This document shows, piece after piece, positions 17,594 to 26,353 of a stretch of 64,000 nucleotides of DNA (positions within the stretch are counted from its first letter, which is position 1; every line of letters starts with the position of its first letter). The position numbers and the translations under genes were made by a program. This DNA comes from Ensifer oleiphilus. Lineage in GTDB: Bacteria; Pseudomonadota; Alphaproteobacteria; Rhizobiales; Rhizobiaceae. The notes below the pieces were generated by a model that made no database searches, was not told the origin of the DNA, and saw only the letters and a program-made list of their open reading frames with translations. The stretch lies in assembly GCF_013371465.1 (NCBI RefSeq), contig NZ_JABWDU010000001.1, positions 372,001 through 436,000 on the forward strand, read 5' to 3'.

Positions 17594-19075
17594 ATGAGTG
17601 AAGAGGCGCAGCCGACGATGGGGAGGGAAGCGCCGCGGGCCGCCGCGGGCTTCTTCCGCGGGCTCTCGGGCAAGCTGCTGCTTTTGACGATCGTTTTCGT
17701 CATGCTGGCCGAAGTGCTGATCTTCGTGCCCTCGGTTGCGAACATGCGCATTCGCTGGCTGCAGGACCGGCTGAACACGGTTGCTGCCGCCGCCGTCGTC
17801 GTCGACGGCCTGCAGAATGTCGAGTTGCCGCGAAACGTCCAGGACGACACGCTGATGGCGACGGGCACCAAGGCAATCGTCATTCGCCGCAAGGACGCCT
17901 CGCGTATGATCGCCGCCGCCGACATGCCGTCCGAGATTGAAGGCGAATACGACACCGCCAATTTCACTGCCTTTGCGGCGATCCGCGATGCATTCGATAC
18001 GCTGCTGTTCGGCGGTAACCGGGTGGTGCGGGTCTACGGACCACTCGGTGAAAGCGACGCGGTGATCGAACTGGTGATGGCTGACGCCAGCCTGCACAAG
18101 GCGATGCTGGTCTATTCCCGCAACGTCTTCTTCTTGTCGATCATCATCTCGCTGATCACCGCGACCCTGATCTTCCTTGCGATCAACCGGATGCTGATCG
18201 TGCCGATCCGCCGAATGACGGCGAGCATGCAGGAATTCTCCGACGATCCCTCCAATCCGGCGCGCGTGCTCGTTCCGCCGGAAGGGCGCGACGAACTGGC
18301 GGTCGCCGGCCAGCATCTGGCCAGCATGCAGCGTGAGCTGCAGAAGACGCTGAAGCAGCAGAAGAGCCTTGCCGAACTCGGCCTCGCCGTGTCGAAGATC
18401 AACCACGACATGCGCAATATCCTGTCGTCGGCGCAACTGATCTCCGACCGTCTCGCCGATGTCGACGATCCCGTCGTCAAGCGCTTCGCGCCGACGCTGC
18501 TGCGGGCGATCGATCGCGCCGTCGGCTATACCCGCGAAGTGCTCTCTTACGGCCGCACCACGGAGGCAGAGCCGCATCGCCGTTTCGTCGCGCTGAAGCC
18601 GTTGGTCTCGGATGTCGCCGAACTGCTTTCGATCGATCCGCAATCCGGTATCGAGTTCCAGATCCAGGTGCAGGACGACCTTGAGGTCGACGCAGACAGC
18701 GAGCAATTGTTCCGTGTGGTGCACAATATCTGCCGCAACGCCGTCCAGGCGCTGACGAATCACGAGGCGGAGGATGGTCGGCCGCGAATCGTCAGCGTTT
18801 CAGCGATGCGGATGGGCAGCGTCGTCACCATTTCCGTCGACGATACCGGCCCGGGCATGCCGCCAAAGGCGCGCGAAAACCTTTTTGCCGCTTTTCGCGG
18901 CTCGGCACGCTCCGGCGGCACCGGTCTCGGGCTGGCGATTGCCCGCGAATTGGTGCTCGCCCATGGCGGCACGATAGCCCTTGTGGAAAAGCCGACGCCC
19001 GGAACGCTTTTTCGCATCGAACTACCGGATCGTCCCGTTCCTCTCGATGCATTTCGCTCGAAAGCCCGGCACTGA
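17594..19075 (+). CDS. Membrane sensor histidine kinase
   Basis: At 493 residues it has a membrane span at about 27-48, a periplasmic sensing part (about 50-175), a second span (about 177-197), a HAMP domain with RMLIVPIRRMTASM, an H-box KINHDMRN with His271 as phosphoryl acceptor, and an ATPase domain with N box HNICRNAVQAL, G1 DDTGPGMP and G2 GGTGLGLAIA. No response regulator gene is adjacent, so it is an orphan kinase here. It follows the oxidoreductase by 21 bases and could be co-transcribed. Confidence 0.88.
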   Translation: MSEEAQPTMGREAPRAAAGFFRGLSGKLLLLTIVFVMLAEVLIFVPSVANMRIRWLQDRLNTVAAAAVVVDGLQNVELPRNVQDDTLMATGTKAIVIRRKDASRMIAAADMPSEIEGEYDTANFTAFAAIRDAFDTLLFGGNRVVRVYGPLGESDAVIELVMADASLHKAMLVYSRNVFFLSIIISLITATLIFLAINRMLIVPIRRMTASMQEFSDDPSNPARVLVPPEGRDELAVAGQHLASMQRELQKTLKQQKSLAELGLAVSKINHDMRNILSSAQLISDRLADVDDPVVKRFAPTLLRAIDRAVGYTREVLSYGRTTEAEPHRRFVALKPLVSDVAELLSIDPQSGIEFQIQVQDDLEVDADSEQLFRVVHNICRNAVQALTNHEAEDGRPRIVSVSAMRMGSVVTISVDDTGPGMPPKARENLFAAFRGSARSGGTGLGLAIARELVLAHGGTIALVEKPTPGTLFRIELPDRPVPLDAFRSKARH

Positions 19076-19173
19076 AGGGGGTTGCGGGCGAGGGCGCGTG
19101 CCGATTTCGCGTTGAGAATCCACAGCTTCGGACCCTGTCGTCGTAAAAATGAATCTTTTTTGCCGAACGGCGC

Positions 19174-19202
19174 TTGCAATCCCCGAAAGGACTCTTTAGA
19201 GA
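19174..19202 (+). promoter_or_regulatory. Predicted tRNA-Arg promoter
   Basis: -35 TTGCAA (19174-19179), 17-base spacer, -10 TAGAGA (19197-19202), 33 bases before the tRNA. A perfect 8-base hairpin (GAACCGCT at 19201-19208 with AGCGGTTC at 19215-19222) overlaps the start region. The histidine kinase stop is 100 bases upstream. Confidence 0.45.
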
Positions 19203-19235
19203 ACCGCTCACGCAAGCGGTTCGCCGCTTCGAGAC

Positions 19236-19312
19236 GCACCCGTAGCTCAGCTGGATAGAGCACCAGACTACGAATCTGGGGGTCAGGAGTTCGAATCTCT
19301 TCGGGTGCGCCA
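19236..19312 (+). tRNA. tRNA-Arg (anticodon ACG)
   Basis: The 77-base cloverleaf has a 7-base acceptor stem (GCACCCG at 19236-19242 with CGGGTGC at 19302-19308), discriminator G and an encoded CCA (19310-19312). The D-arm region has GTAGCTCAGCTGGATAGAGC, and the anticodon arm CCAGA-CTACGAA-TCTGG has anticodon ACG at 19270-19272. The T arm contains GTTCGAATC. ACG is expected to be edited to ICG and read CGU, CGC and CGA. Confidence 0.97.
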
Positions 19313-19468
19313 TTCTTCTCAATAACTTGGCAGTTCAAGTGATAGCGCCGCAAGGTGCGGTGGCGGCGCGTTTGCGCCCGGGGTTCTGCCAACATTCCAT
19401 TCCGTCTACCTCTCCAAGCTAATCCACTTGAGCGTGATACGTCTTTCGGTCGGCGGGCAAAAACGCCT

Positions 19469-19496
19469 GTGACAATCCTATATATATTAGTATAAT
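19469..19496 (+). promoter_or_regulatory. Predicted promoter in the tRNA-Arg to small-peptide gap
   Basis: GTGACA (19469-19474), 16-base spacer and a consensus TATAAT (19491-19496) within a very AT-rich patch (19477-19510). It reads toward the 34-residue peptide gene at 19779, giving a leader of about 275 bases. The rest of the 19313-19778 gap has no gene I can support; a small RNA in the leader is possible. Confidence 0.5.
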
Positions 19497-19778
19497 GTGA
19501 TTTATAAAAGTCGATTGCGTCGCGCCTAAGCAAGGGGCGGGCGGATACGATCCGGAGGCGCTTGCAGCGACCGGAAAAGGGAAGCGACCTCACAATTTTT
19601 TGAAGTCGGCGTGTCAAAACCGCCGCGTGCGATTCCCATATAGAGGGTGACGCATCGCGGCTGCGTGAGTCTTCAGATCGGTATCGATTGGAAGAAAAAA
19701 TCATGCAGCGGGTGGAGCGTTGCCGTATCCGTCGCATTGGTTTTGCCGTGCGACGGCGGAATGGAAAGGAGGTGCCCG

Positions 19779-19883
19779 ATGTATCGTTACATGATGAAAG
19801 AGCTGCTGGTGATTGTTGCCGGGCTATCTGTCTGCGCTTTCGTGATCCTGTTCTTCCTGGCGAGCGCCGCGCACGGCGTCTGA
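19779..19883 (+). CDS. Small single-span membrane peptide, 34 residues
   Basis: The peptide MYRYMMKELLVIVAGLSVC... has a short basic N terminus, one hydrophobic helix (about residues 9-30) and a tiny polar end. It is preceded by AAAGGAGG at 19765-19772 with ideal spacing, one of the strongest ribosome-binding sites in the window, which is the main reason to believe it. I do not recognise a family. An in-frame extension to 19647 lacks such a site. A promoter is predicted at 19469-19496. Confidence 0.5.
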   Translation: MYRYMMKELLVIVAGLSVCAFVILFFLASAAHGV

Positions 19884-19922
19884 CGGGACTGCGGGCCTGA
19901 CGCTCCTTGCGCTTGTGCGCGC

Positions 19923-20357
19923 TCATGCCTGGGGCTGGCCGAGCAGGTCGAGCGTCCGCCGATCCATTTCCCCCGCGAAGTAAAGCTTGAGTGCCTGGTT
20001 GAAGACGCTGCCGGCGGCCGAGGCCTTCGAAAACAGTGTCATCGACGAGCGAAACTTCATGTCGTCGGGGCTGGAGAAGATCTCGTGTGCCGAACGCCCG
20101 GTAATGCCGTTGACGGTCTCGGTGCAGTCGATCAGCCTTGCTCCGAGGATCGGGTGGGCAAGGTACGCGCGGGCCTCCGGAAGGTTCGCAATGGCATAGC
20201 GCTGGGCCATGGGCGAATGTCCGAGGCCGGCGAGCTGGGGGAAGACGAACCACATCCAATGGGTCTCCTTGCGGCCGCGCCGCAGCTCGTCGAGCGCCGC
20301 CGCGTAAACGCGGTCCTGGGCGTCGACGAATCGCTGCAGCGTGAAAGGGTCGGTCAT
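19923..20357 (-). CDS. DUF1810 family protein
   Basis: The 144-residue soluble protein contains RFVDAQDRVYAAALDELRRG near the start, then THWMWFVFPQLAGLG near residue 33 and ILGARLIDCTETVNGI near 70, which are the conserved parts of DUF1810 (calpastatin-like in some annotations). The biochemical role is unknown. The ATG at 20357 was chosen over an in-frame codon at 20408 because the family begins close to this point. It is convergent with the small peptide gene and downstream of the aldo/keto reductase. Confidence 0.85.
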   Translation of the reverse strand: MTDPFTLQRFVDAQDRVYAAALDELRRGRKETHWMWFVFPQLAGLGHSPMAQRYAIANLPEARAYLAHPILGARLIDCTETVNGITGRSAHEIFSSPDDMKFRSSMTLFSKASAAGSVFNQALKLYFAGEMDRRTLDLLGQPQA

Positions 20358-20446
20358 GGTCCCTTCTTTCGCCCTGGCGCGTCTCAGTGCCCGCCAGGGC
20401 CATGTCAATTGCCGCCGGTCACGCCCATTGGCAGCCGCGGTGCGTC

Positions 20447-21433
20447 CTACCAGCGATGATGAACATGAACCTTGACCAAGCGCTCGTAAAGCGCAGCTAT
20501 TGCGGCCCTGGTTTTCTCGTCGAAGGCAGGCAGCGCGCTTGCGGCCGCATTGGATTGCGCCTGCGCCTCATTGCGGGCTCCGGGGATGACGACGGAGACC
20601 GCCTCCTGCTCCAGGATCCAGCGCAGTGCGAACTGTGCCATCGGCACGCCTGCGGGCACCAGCGGGCGCAGCTGCTCGACCGCGTCCAGTGCCGCATCGA
20701 AAGGCACGCCGGCAAAGGTCTCGCCGACATCGAAGGCTTCGCCGTGGCGGTTGAAGTTGCGGTGATCGTCGGCGGCAAAGGCCGTGTCGCGGCCAATCTT
20801 GCCCGACAGTAGGCCGGAGGCGAGCGGCACGCGCACGATGACGCCGACATTCTTCTTTTTCGCTTCGCCGAAGAACAGGTCCTGCGGCCGCTGGCGGAAG
20901 ATGTTGTAGATGATCTGGACGGTGGCGACACCCGGATATTCGATCGCCTTCAGCGCTTCCTCGACCTTCTCGACCGAGACGCCATAGTGGCGGATCTTGC
21001 CCTTGGTGATCAGCTGGTCAAGCGCGCCGAACAGATCCGGACGGTAGTAGACCTCCGTCGGCGGGCAGTGGAGCTGCACGAGATCCAGCGTCTCGACACC
21101 GAGATTGCTCAAGCTGCGGTCGATGAACGCCTCGATATTGGCGCCGGTGTAGCCTTCTGTCACGTGCGGGTTCAACCGGCGCCCTGCCTTGGTGGCGACG
21201 AACGGTTTTTCGCCGCCGCGCTCCTTCAGGACAGCGGCGATGATCTTTTCGGACCGGCCATCGCCATAGACATCGGCGGTGTCGACCAAGGTGACGCCGC
21301 TGTCGAGCGCTGCATTCAGCGCCCGCTTGCCGTCCGCCTCGCTGACGTCGCCCCAGGAACCACCGATCTGCCAGGCGCCGAAACCAATCTCGGAAATCGT
21401 CGCACCCGTCTTGCCCAGAACTCTCGTTTTCAT
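20447..21433 (-). CDS. Aldo/keto reductase
   Basis: This 328-residue NADPH-dependent TIM-barrel reductase has the catalytic tetrad motifs: Asp and Tyr in LVDTADVYGDGRSE (about 45-58), Lys in FVATKAGRR (about 80) and His in LVQLHCPP (about 120). The coenzyme segment VIPGARN lies near 285. It reduces aldehydes or ketones; the substrate is not evident. ATG 21433 has AGGAG nine bases upstream; the ATG at 21442 would sit directly on that site. It is probably a single-gene unit. Confidence 0.87.
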   Translation of the reverse strand: MKTRVLGKTGATISEIGFGAWQIGGSWGDVSEADGKRALNAALDSGVTLVDTADVYGDGRSEKIIAAVLKERGGEKPFVATKAGRRLNPHVTEGYTGANIEAFIDRSLSNLGVETLDLVQLHCPPTEVYYRPDLFGALDQLITKGKIRHYGVSVEKVEEALKAIEYPGVATVQIIYNIFRQRPQDLFFGEAKKKNVGVIVRVPLASGLLSGKIGRDTAFAADDHRNFNRHGEAFDVGETFAGVPFDAALDAVEQLRPLVPAGVPMAQFALRWILEQEAVSVVIPGARNEAQAQSNAAASALPAFDEKTRAAIAALYERLVKVHVHHRW

Positions 21434-21527
21434 GCTGATCATCTCCTTGGCGAAGCTGTTATCGGACTAAGTATTGTCGATTTTATCGGTTGTTTTTATG
21501 ATGATTTGGCGGCCAAAGGGAAGCCGG

Positions 21528-22112
21528 TCAATCGTCGGTCGATATGACAGCACGGCCGCGGCTGAGATCCGTAACCATGGCAAGGATATCGTCTGCCTCA
21601 TCCTTGCGCATGTCGACCGTCATCACCGGCCCCTTGTCGGTGAAGCTTTCGCCGACGAGCGTGACGTCGCGGGCAAGCAGCCGGGCCTTGATCAGTGCCA
21701 GGTCGGCAAAGTCGCAGGCGATGGTGGCGCGCACCGTCTCGATCATCTCGATCTTCTCGGCTGCCCGCAGACAGAGCGCGGCCGTGCCGCCATAGGCGCG
21801 GATCAGGCCGCCGCTCCCGAGCAAAACGCCGCCGAACCAACGGGTGACCACAACGACGACGCGGTCGAGCGACTGGCCGTCGATTGCCGCCAGGATCGGC
21901 TTTCCCGCGGTGCCGCTCGGCTCGCCGTCGTCGTTGAAGCGATAGGCCTGGCCGATGCGCCAGGCCCAGCAATTGTGGTTGGCGGTCGGGTCGGAATGCT
22001 CCGCGAGAAAAGCCTTTGCCGCCTGCTCGTCGGGCACGGGGGCGCAGATTGCCGCAAACCGGCTCTTCTTGATTTCCTGCGTCGAGGTTTCCGTGCGCTT
22101 GAGGGTGAACAT
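21528..22112 (-). CDS. YigZ/IMPACT family protein
   Basis: The 194-residue protein has the UPF0029 N-terminal domain typical of YigZ: KKSRFAAICAPV, then NHNCWAWRIG, NDDGEPSGTAGKPIL and VVTRWFGGVLLGSGGLIRAYG in order, followed by an EF-G-domain-V-like C-terminal part. The family is thought to act in nucleotide or translation-related binding, but its exact role is not settled. The start at 22112 (MFTLKRTE) has GGAAG upstream; the long upstream extension runs into the repeat at 22223-22349 and is rejected. Confidence 0.87.
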   Translation of the reverse strand: MFTLKRTETSTQEIKKSRFAAICAPVPDEQAAKAFLAEHSDPTANHNCWAWRIGQAYRFNDDGEPSGTAGKPILAAIDGQSLDRVVVVVTRWFGGVLLGSGGLIRAYGGTAALCLRAAEKIEMIETVRATIACDFADLALIKARLLARDVTLVGESFTDKGPVMTVDMRKDEADDILAMVTDLSRGRAVISTDD

Positions 22113-22222
22113 CCGCTGCTTCCGTTTGGATAACGCTGATAACGGATTGTGCGGATTGGCGCCACCGTGGTTCGGCTTCAACCGGACGCGGGCATGCACA
22201 TCAGCCTCACCAGCCCCCATTG

Positions 22223-22349
22223 CTGTGCTTGTCACAGGAATCCAGTCACGGCGCGTCTGCGCCGTGAGAAGATTCGGTTTGCGGTGTCGCGTTGAAAGGT
22301 TCTTTCGCGCTGCCGACGCGGCGCAGCTGGATCTCTGTGACAAGCACAG
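22223..22349. repeat. RIME-like palindromic intergenic repeat
   Basis: The ends are a 23-base inverted repeat, 21 of 23 matching: CTGTGCTTGTCACAGGAATC.. at 22223-22245 and its complement at 22327-22349. The length (127 bases) and end sequence resemble the Rhizobium-specific intergenic mosaic elements. It fills most of the 344-base gap between the YigZ gene and putA; no gene lies in it. Confidence 0.65.
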
Positions 22350-22405
22350 AGATGAGGAGCAGAGGGGAGGGCCATCGCCACCGGGTTGACCCCAGCCCCT
22401 TCATC

Positions 22406-22429
22406 GCCTCTCCCGCGTTCGGGAGAGGC
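22406..22429. terminator. Strong hairpin after putA
   Basis: A perfect 10-base stem (GCCTCTCCCG at 22406-22415 with CGGGAGAGGC at 22420-22429), CGTT loop, 28 bases past the putA stop. There is no T run on the putA strand, so it may be a message-stabilising or repeat-derived hairpin rather than a classical terminator. Confidence 0.5.
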
Positions 22430-22456
22430 AGTCTTGTCTCGTGGACCCGGTCTCGA

Positions 22457-25400
22457 TCAGCCGATTGCCATCAGGCTGGCATTGCCGCCGGCAGCGGCCG
22501 TGTTGATCGAGGTGGAGACTTCTTCGAGCAGCCAGTTGAGGCAATAGGCGTCGGTGTTGCGACCGATCTCGTCGGTTGAGGCCGCCTGGACCAGGACCAG
22601 CGGACCCGGCAGGCCGGCAATCACCTTGCTGACCTGACGGACGCGCTCGCCGTCGCCTTCGACCAGTGCCCCGGCGAATGGACCATCGGCAGACCAGTCC
22701 TTCGACCAGGACAGCCGGGTGGAAACACTGGCCGGCAGGCCCTTCAGTGAAGACTGCAAGCCCGACGCCGCATCGATGACGACGGTGTTGCCGGTTGCAA
22801 GGGCTGCGCCGAGCTGGCGGTAGAGGCCGGTTTCGGTGGCCGGTACCAAAAGCACGCGACCGCGTGGATGAAGCGCATAGAGGTTGCGCTCGCCAACCGA
22901 GCCCGGAAGCTCGGAGATGAGGCCGAGCGCCGAGTTGCTGCCGGCGGTGCGGGCGGCTTCCGCTTCGTCCTTGGCACCCTTGCCGTCGAGCCACTTGGCA
23001 AAGTCGAGCAGCGCCGGATCGGTGTGCACGGAGCTGTGCTGCGGCGGCACCGGGGCGGTGGCGACGAGGCGGCCGAGATAGAGCGGGCCGCCGGCCTTCG
23101 GGCCGGTGCCGGAGAGGCCGCGGCCGCCGAAGGGCTGCACGCCGACGACAGCGCCGATGACGTTGCGGTTGACATAGAGATTGCCGGCCTTCACCCGCGA
23201 CGTGACATGGGCAATCGTCTCGTCGAGGCGGGTATGCAGGCCGAAGGTCAGGCCGTAGCCCGTCGCGTTGATATCGTCGATCAACCGGTCGAGATCGTCG
23301 CGGCGGTAGCGGATGACGTGGAGAACCGGGCCGAAGACTTCGCGCTTGAGGTCGGAGAGCTTTTGAAGCTCGACGATCGTCGGCGGCACGAAGGTACCGA
23401 GTTCGGTACCGGACGCCAGGCCGATCTGCTCGACCTTGCGACCCATGCCGCGCATGGTCTCGATGTGTTTCTGGATGATCCCTTGCGCTTCCGCGGTGAT
23501 GACAGGACCGACGTCGACGGAAAGCTTGTCCGTGCGGCCGATCTTCAGTTCGTGCAGCGCGCCCTTCAGCATCGCGAGAATACGGTCGGCGACATCTTCC
23601 TGCAGGCACAGCACCCGCAGGGCCGAGCAACGCTGGCCGGCACTGTCGAAGGCCGAGGCGATGACGTCGCCGACCACCTGTTCGGCGAGCGCCGAGCTGT
23701 CGACGATCATGGCGTTCTGGCCACCGGTTTCGGCGATCAGCGGGATCGGGCGGCCGGACGGCGACAGCCGGTCGGCAAGCTGCGCCTGGATCAGGCGTGC
23801 AACTTCGGTCGAGCCCGTGAACATGACGCCAGCGATTTCAGGGGCGGAAACCAGGGCTGCGCCGATGCGGCCGTCGCCGGGCAGGAGCTGGAGCGCATCG
23901 GCCGGAATGCCGGCTTCATGCAAGATGCGCACGCCTTCGGCGGCGATCAGCGGCGTTTCCTCGGCCGGCTTCGCCAGTACCGGGTTGCCGGCAACGAGGG
24001 CTGCCGCAACCTGGCCGGCAAAGATCGCCAGCGGGAAGTTCCAGGGGCTGATGCAGACGATCGGGCCGAGCGCCTTGTGGGCGGGGCCTAGCGTGCGGCG
24101 GGTCTGTTCGGCGTAGTAGCGCAGGAAGTCGATCGCTTCGCGCACTTCGGCAATAGCGTTCGGCAGCGACTTTCCGGCTTCGCGCACGATCAGGCCGAGC
24201 AGCGTCGGCATGCGGGCCTGCATGATGTCGGCAGCCCGCACGAGCATGGCCGCACGGTCTGCCGGCGAAACCGCCGACCAGCTGGAAGCGGCCTTCGCCG
24301 CAAGGCTTGCCGCCTGGCGGGCGTCGGCTTCCGACGTTTCGGTGACGGTGCCGACCACATCGCGGTGGTCGCCGGGGTTGAGGACCGGACGGCTCTCGCC
24401 TGCGGCAGGACCCGTCGCCAGCTGCGGCACGGCGCGCCATTCGATGGCGGCGCTTGCCTGCAGCGCCTCGGTCAGCGATGCGAGCGAGGTTTCGTTGGAA
24501 AGGTCGAGTCCGCTGGAGTTTGGACGGGCGTCGCCGAAGAGGCCGACGGGCAGGGCGATCTGCGCATGCGTCGCGCCGACGACCGGCATGGCGCGCACGA
24601 TGTCGACGGGGTCAGTAACCAGCTCGTCGATGGAGACCTTGGGGTCGGCGATGCGGTTGACGAAGGAGGAGTTGGCGCCGTTTTCGAGCAGGCGGCGCAC
24701 CAGATAGGCAAGCAGCGTCTCGTGCGTACCGACGGGCGCGTAGATGCGGCACGGCCGGTCGAGATTACCCTTGCCGACGACTTCGTCATAGAGCGGCTCG
24801 CCCATGCCGTGCAGGCACTGGAATTCATACTTGCCGACCTGGAAATCCTTGCCGGCCAGTTCGTAGATGGTGGCGAGCGACTGGGCGTTGTGGGTGGCGA
24901 ACTGCGGGAAGATCACGTCGGTTGCCGCCAGCAGCTTGCGGGCGCAGGCGATGTAGGACACGTCGGTGTAGATCTTGCGGGTGTAGACTGGGAAGTCTTC
25001 CAGGCCGTCAAGCTGGGCGCGCTTGATCTCGGCGTCCCAATAGGCGCCCTTGACGAGGCGCACCATGACGCGGCGCTTGGCGCGGCGGGCGAGGTCGATG
25101 ATGAACTCGAGCACGAAGGGGCAACGCTTGCCATAGGCCTGGACCACGAAGCCCATGCCGTCCCAGCCGCTAAGGTCCTTGTCGAGGCACAGCTCTTCCA
25201 AGAGGTCGAGCGAGAGCTCCAGCCGGTCTGCTTCCTCGGCGTCGATGTTGAGGCCGATGTCGTATTTCTTGGCGATGACGGCGAGCGCCTTCACCTTCGG
25301 CAACAGCTCGTCCATGACGCGGGCCGACTGCGCGCGCACGTAGCGCGGATGCAGCGCCGAAAGCTTGATCGAGATGCCGGGGCCTTCATAGATGCCGCGC

Positions 25401-26164
25401 CCGGCCGATGCCTTGCCTATGGCATGGATCGCCGTCTCGTAGTCCTTGTAGTAGCGCTCCGCGTCTTCGGCCGTGGTCGCGGCTTCGCCCAGCATGTCGT
25501 AGGAATAGCGGAAGCCCTTCTGCTCGAGCGCGCGCGAGCGGCGCAGCGCCTCGTCGATGGTTTCGCCGGTGACGAACTGCTCGCCCATCATGCGCATCGC
25601 CATGTCGACGCCGCGGCGGATCACCGGTTCGCCGCAACGGGCGATCAGGCGCGTCAGGGCTGCCGAAAGACTGCGGTCATTAACCGTCGACGTCAGCTTG
25701 CCGGTGACCACAAGACCCCAGGTCGCGGCGTTGACGAACAGCGAGCGGCCACCACCCAGGTGCGACTTCCAGTCGCCGTCGGCGATCTTGTCGCGGATCA
25801 GCGCGTCGCGCGTCGCCTTGTCGGGAATGCGCAGCAGCGCCTCGGCCAGGCACATCAGCGCCACGCCTTCCTGGCTCGACAGCGAGTATTCGTGCACCAG
25901 ACCTTCGACGCCGGAACCCTTGTGCTTGGCGCGCAGCGCTTCGATCAGCTTGCGGGCCGTCCGTGCGGCCGCCTTCTGGGTCTCGACTGGCAGCGTCGCT
26001 GCCTCGACGAGCGCCGGCAGGGCTTCGGTTTCAGGACGGCGATAGGCGGCGGTGATCGCCTGGCGCAGCGTGCTCTGCGCGCGGATCGGCGGCGCGAAAT
26101 CGGCAAAGGGTGCCGGGGCCTGATCGGCGGTTGGGCTGGATTTGTGAAGCTGGTTCTGGCTCAT
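22457..26164 (-). CDS. putA: Bifunctional proline dehydrogenase / L-glutamate gamma-semialdehyde dehydrogenase
   Basis: PutA oxidises proline to glutamate in two steps and feeds electrons to the membrane quinone pool. The 1235-residue protein has an N-terminal alpha part, a proline dehydrogenase barrel (about 150-530, with GPGISIKLSALHPRY and RMMGEQF), an aldehyde dehydrogenase domain (about 600-1080) with the catalytic Cys in SAGQRCSALR and Glu in ETGGQNAM, and a C-terminal extension. It lacks the N-terminal ribbon-helix-helix DNA-binding domain of E. coli PutA (1320 residues), so it should not repress itself. ATG 26164 follows AGAGGA; an in-frame ATG at 26287 is rejected. Confidence 0.96.
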   Translation of the reverse strand: MSQNQLHKSSPTADQAPAPFADFAPPIRAQSTLRQAITAAYRRPETEALPALVEAATLPVETQKAAARTARKLIEALRAKHKGSGVEGLVHEYSLSSQEGVALMCLAEALLRIPDKATRDALIRDKIADGDWKSHLGGGRSLFVNAATWGLVVTGKLTSTVNDRSLSAALTRLIARCGEPVIRRGVDMAMRMMGEQFVTGETIDEALRRSRALEQKGFRYSYDMLGEAATTAEDAERYYKDYETAIHAIGKASAGRGIYEGPGISIKLSALHPRYVRAQSARVMDELLPKVKALAVIAKKYDIGLNIDAEEADRLELSLDLLEELCLDKDLSGWDGMGFVVQAYGKRCPFVLEFIIDLARRAKRRVMVRLVKGAYWDAEIKRAQLDGLEDFPVYTRKIYTDVSYIACARKLLAATDVIFPQFATHNAQSLATIYELAGKDFQVGKYEFQCLHGMGEPLYDEVVGKGNLDRPCRIYAPVGTHETLLAYLVRRLLENGANSSFVNRIADPKVSIDELVTDPVDIVRAMPVVGATHAQIALPVGLFGDARPNSSGLDLSNETSLASLTEALQASAAIEWRAVPQLATGPAAGESRPVLNPGDHRDVVGTVTETSEADARQAASLAAKAASSWSAVSPADRAAMLVRAADIMQARMPTLLGLIVREAGKSLPNAIAEVREAIDFLRYYAEQTRRTLGPAHKALGPIVCISPWNFPLAIFAGQVAAALVAGNPVLAKPAEETPLIAAEGVRILHEAGIPADALQLLPGDGRIGAALVSAPEIAGVMFTGSTEVARLIQAQLADRLSPSGRPIPLIAETGGQNAMIVDSSALAEQVVGDVIASAFDSAGQRCSALRVLCLQEDVADRILAMLKGALHELKIGRTDKLSVDVGPVITAEAQGIIQKHIETMRGMGRKVEQIGLASGTELGTFVPPTIVELQKLSDLKREVFGPVLHVIRYRRDDLDRLIDDINATGYGLTFGLHTRLDETIAHVTSRVKAGNLYVNRNVIGAVVGVQPFGGRGLSGTGPKAGGPLYLGRLVATAPVPPQHSSVHTDPALLDFAKWLDGKGAKDEAEAARTAGSNSALGLISELPGSVGERNLYALHPRGRVLLVPATETGLYRQLGAALATGNTVVIDAASGLQSSLKGLPASVSTRLSWSKDWSADGPFAGALVEGDGERVRQVSKVIAGLPGPLVLVQAASTDEIGRNTDAYCLNWLLEEVSTSINTAAAGGNASLMAIG

Positions 26165-26268
26165 CGAACGCTGTCCTCTGGAAGGCGGTGACAAGGCGCA
26201 ATGCGCCCTGGGTATCGTGGGCAGAAAATACGCGTCGTTTCGCCGAACATCCATCCGGCAAATTTCGT

Positions 26269-26281
26269 CATTCCCGGAATG
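26269..26281. promoter_or_regulatory. Palindrome upstream of putA
   Basis: CATTCC-C-GGAATG, 6-base arms with one central base, lies 105 bases ahead of putA. It is a candidate operator for a separate regulator (rhizobial putA genes are often controlled by an Lrp-type PutR), but no regulator gene is adjacent. Confidence 0.3.
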
Positions 26282-26353
26282 TTTCACTATCGGCGCGTCC
26301 CCAAACCGATGGGAATACGGAATGTATGCTTGAGCGCCGGATGATCCGAAGTC

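Noticed and set aside
16763-18763. Long minus-strand frame across the oxidoreductase and kinase genes
   Set aside because: It is antisense to two domain-rich genes and has a Asp/Gln/His-rich non-protein-like composition.
19236-19312. tRNA-Arg as attachment site for the integrase at 60 kb
   Set aside because: The element starts 40 kb away and tRNA-Arg keeps its own encoded CCA with no duplicated end near it.
24365-26191. Long plus-strand frame across putA
   Set aside because: It is antisense to a clear PutA with both catalytic domains intact; no motif in the shadow frame.
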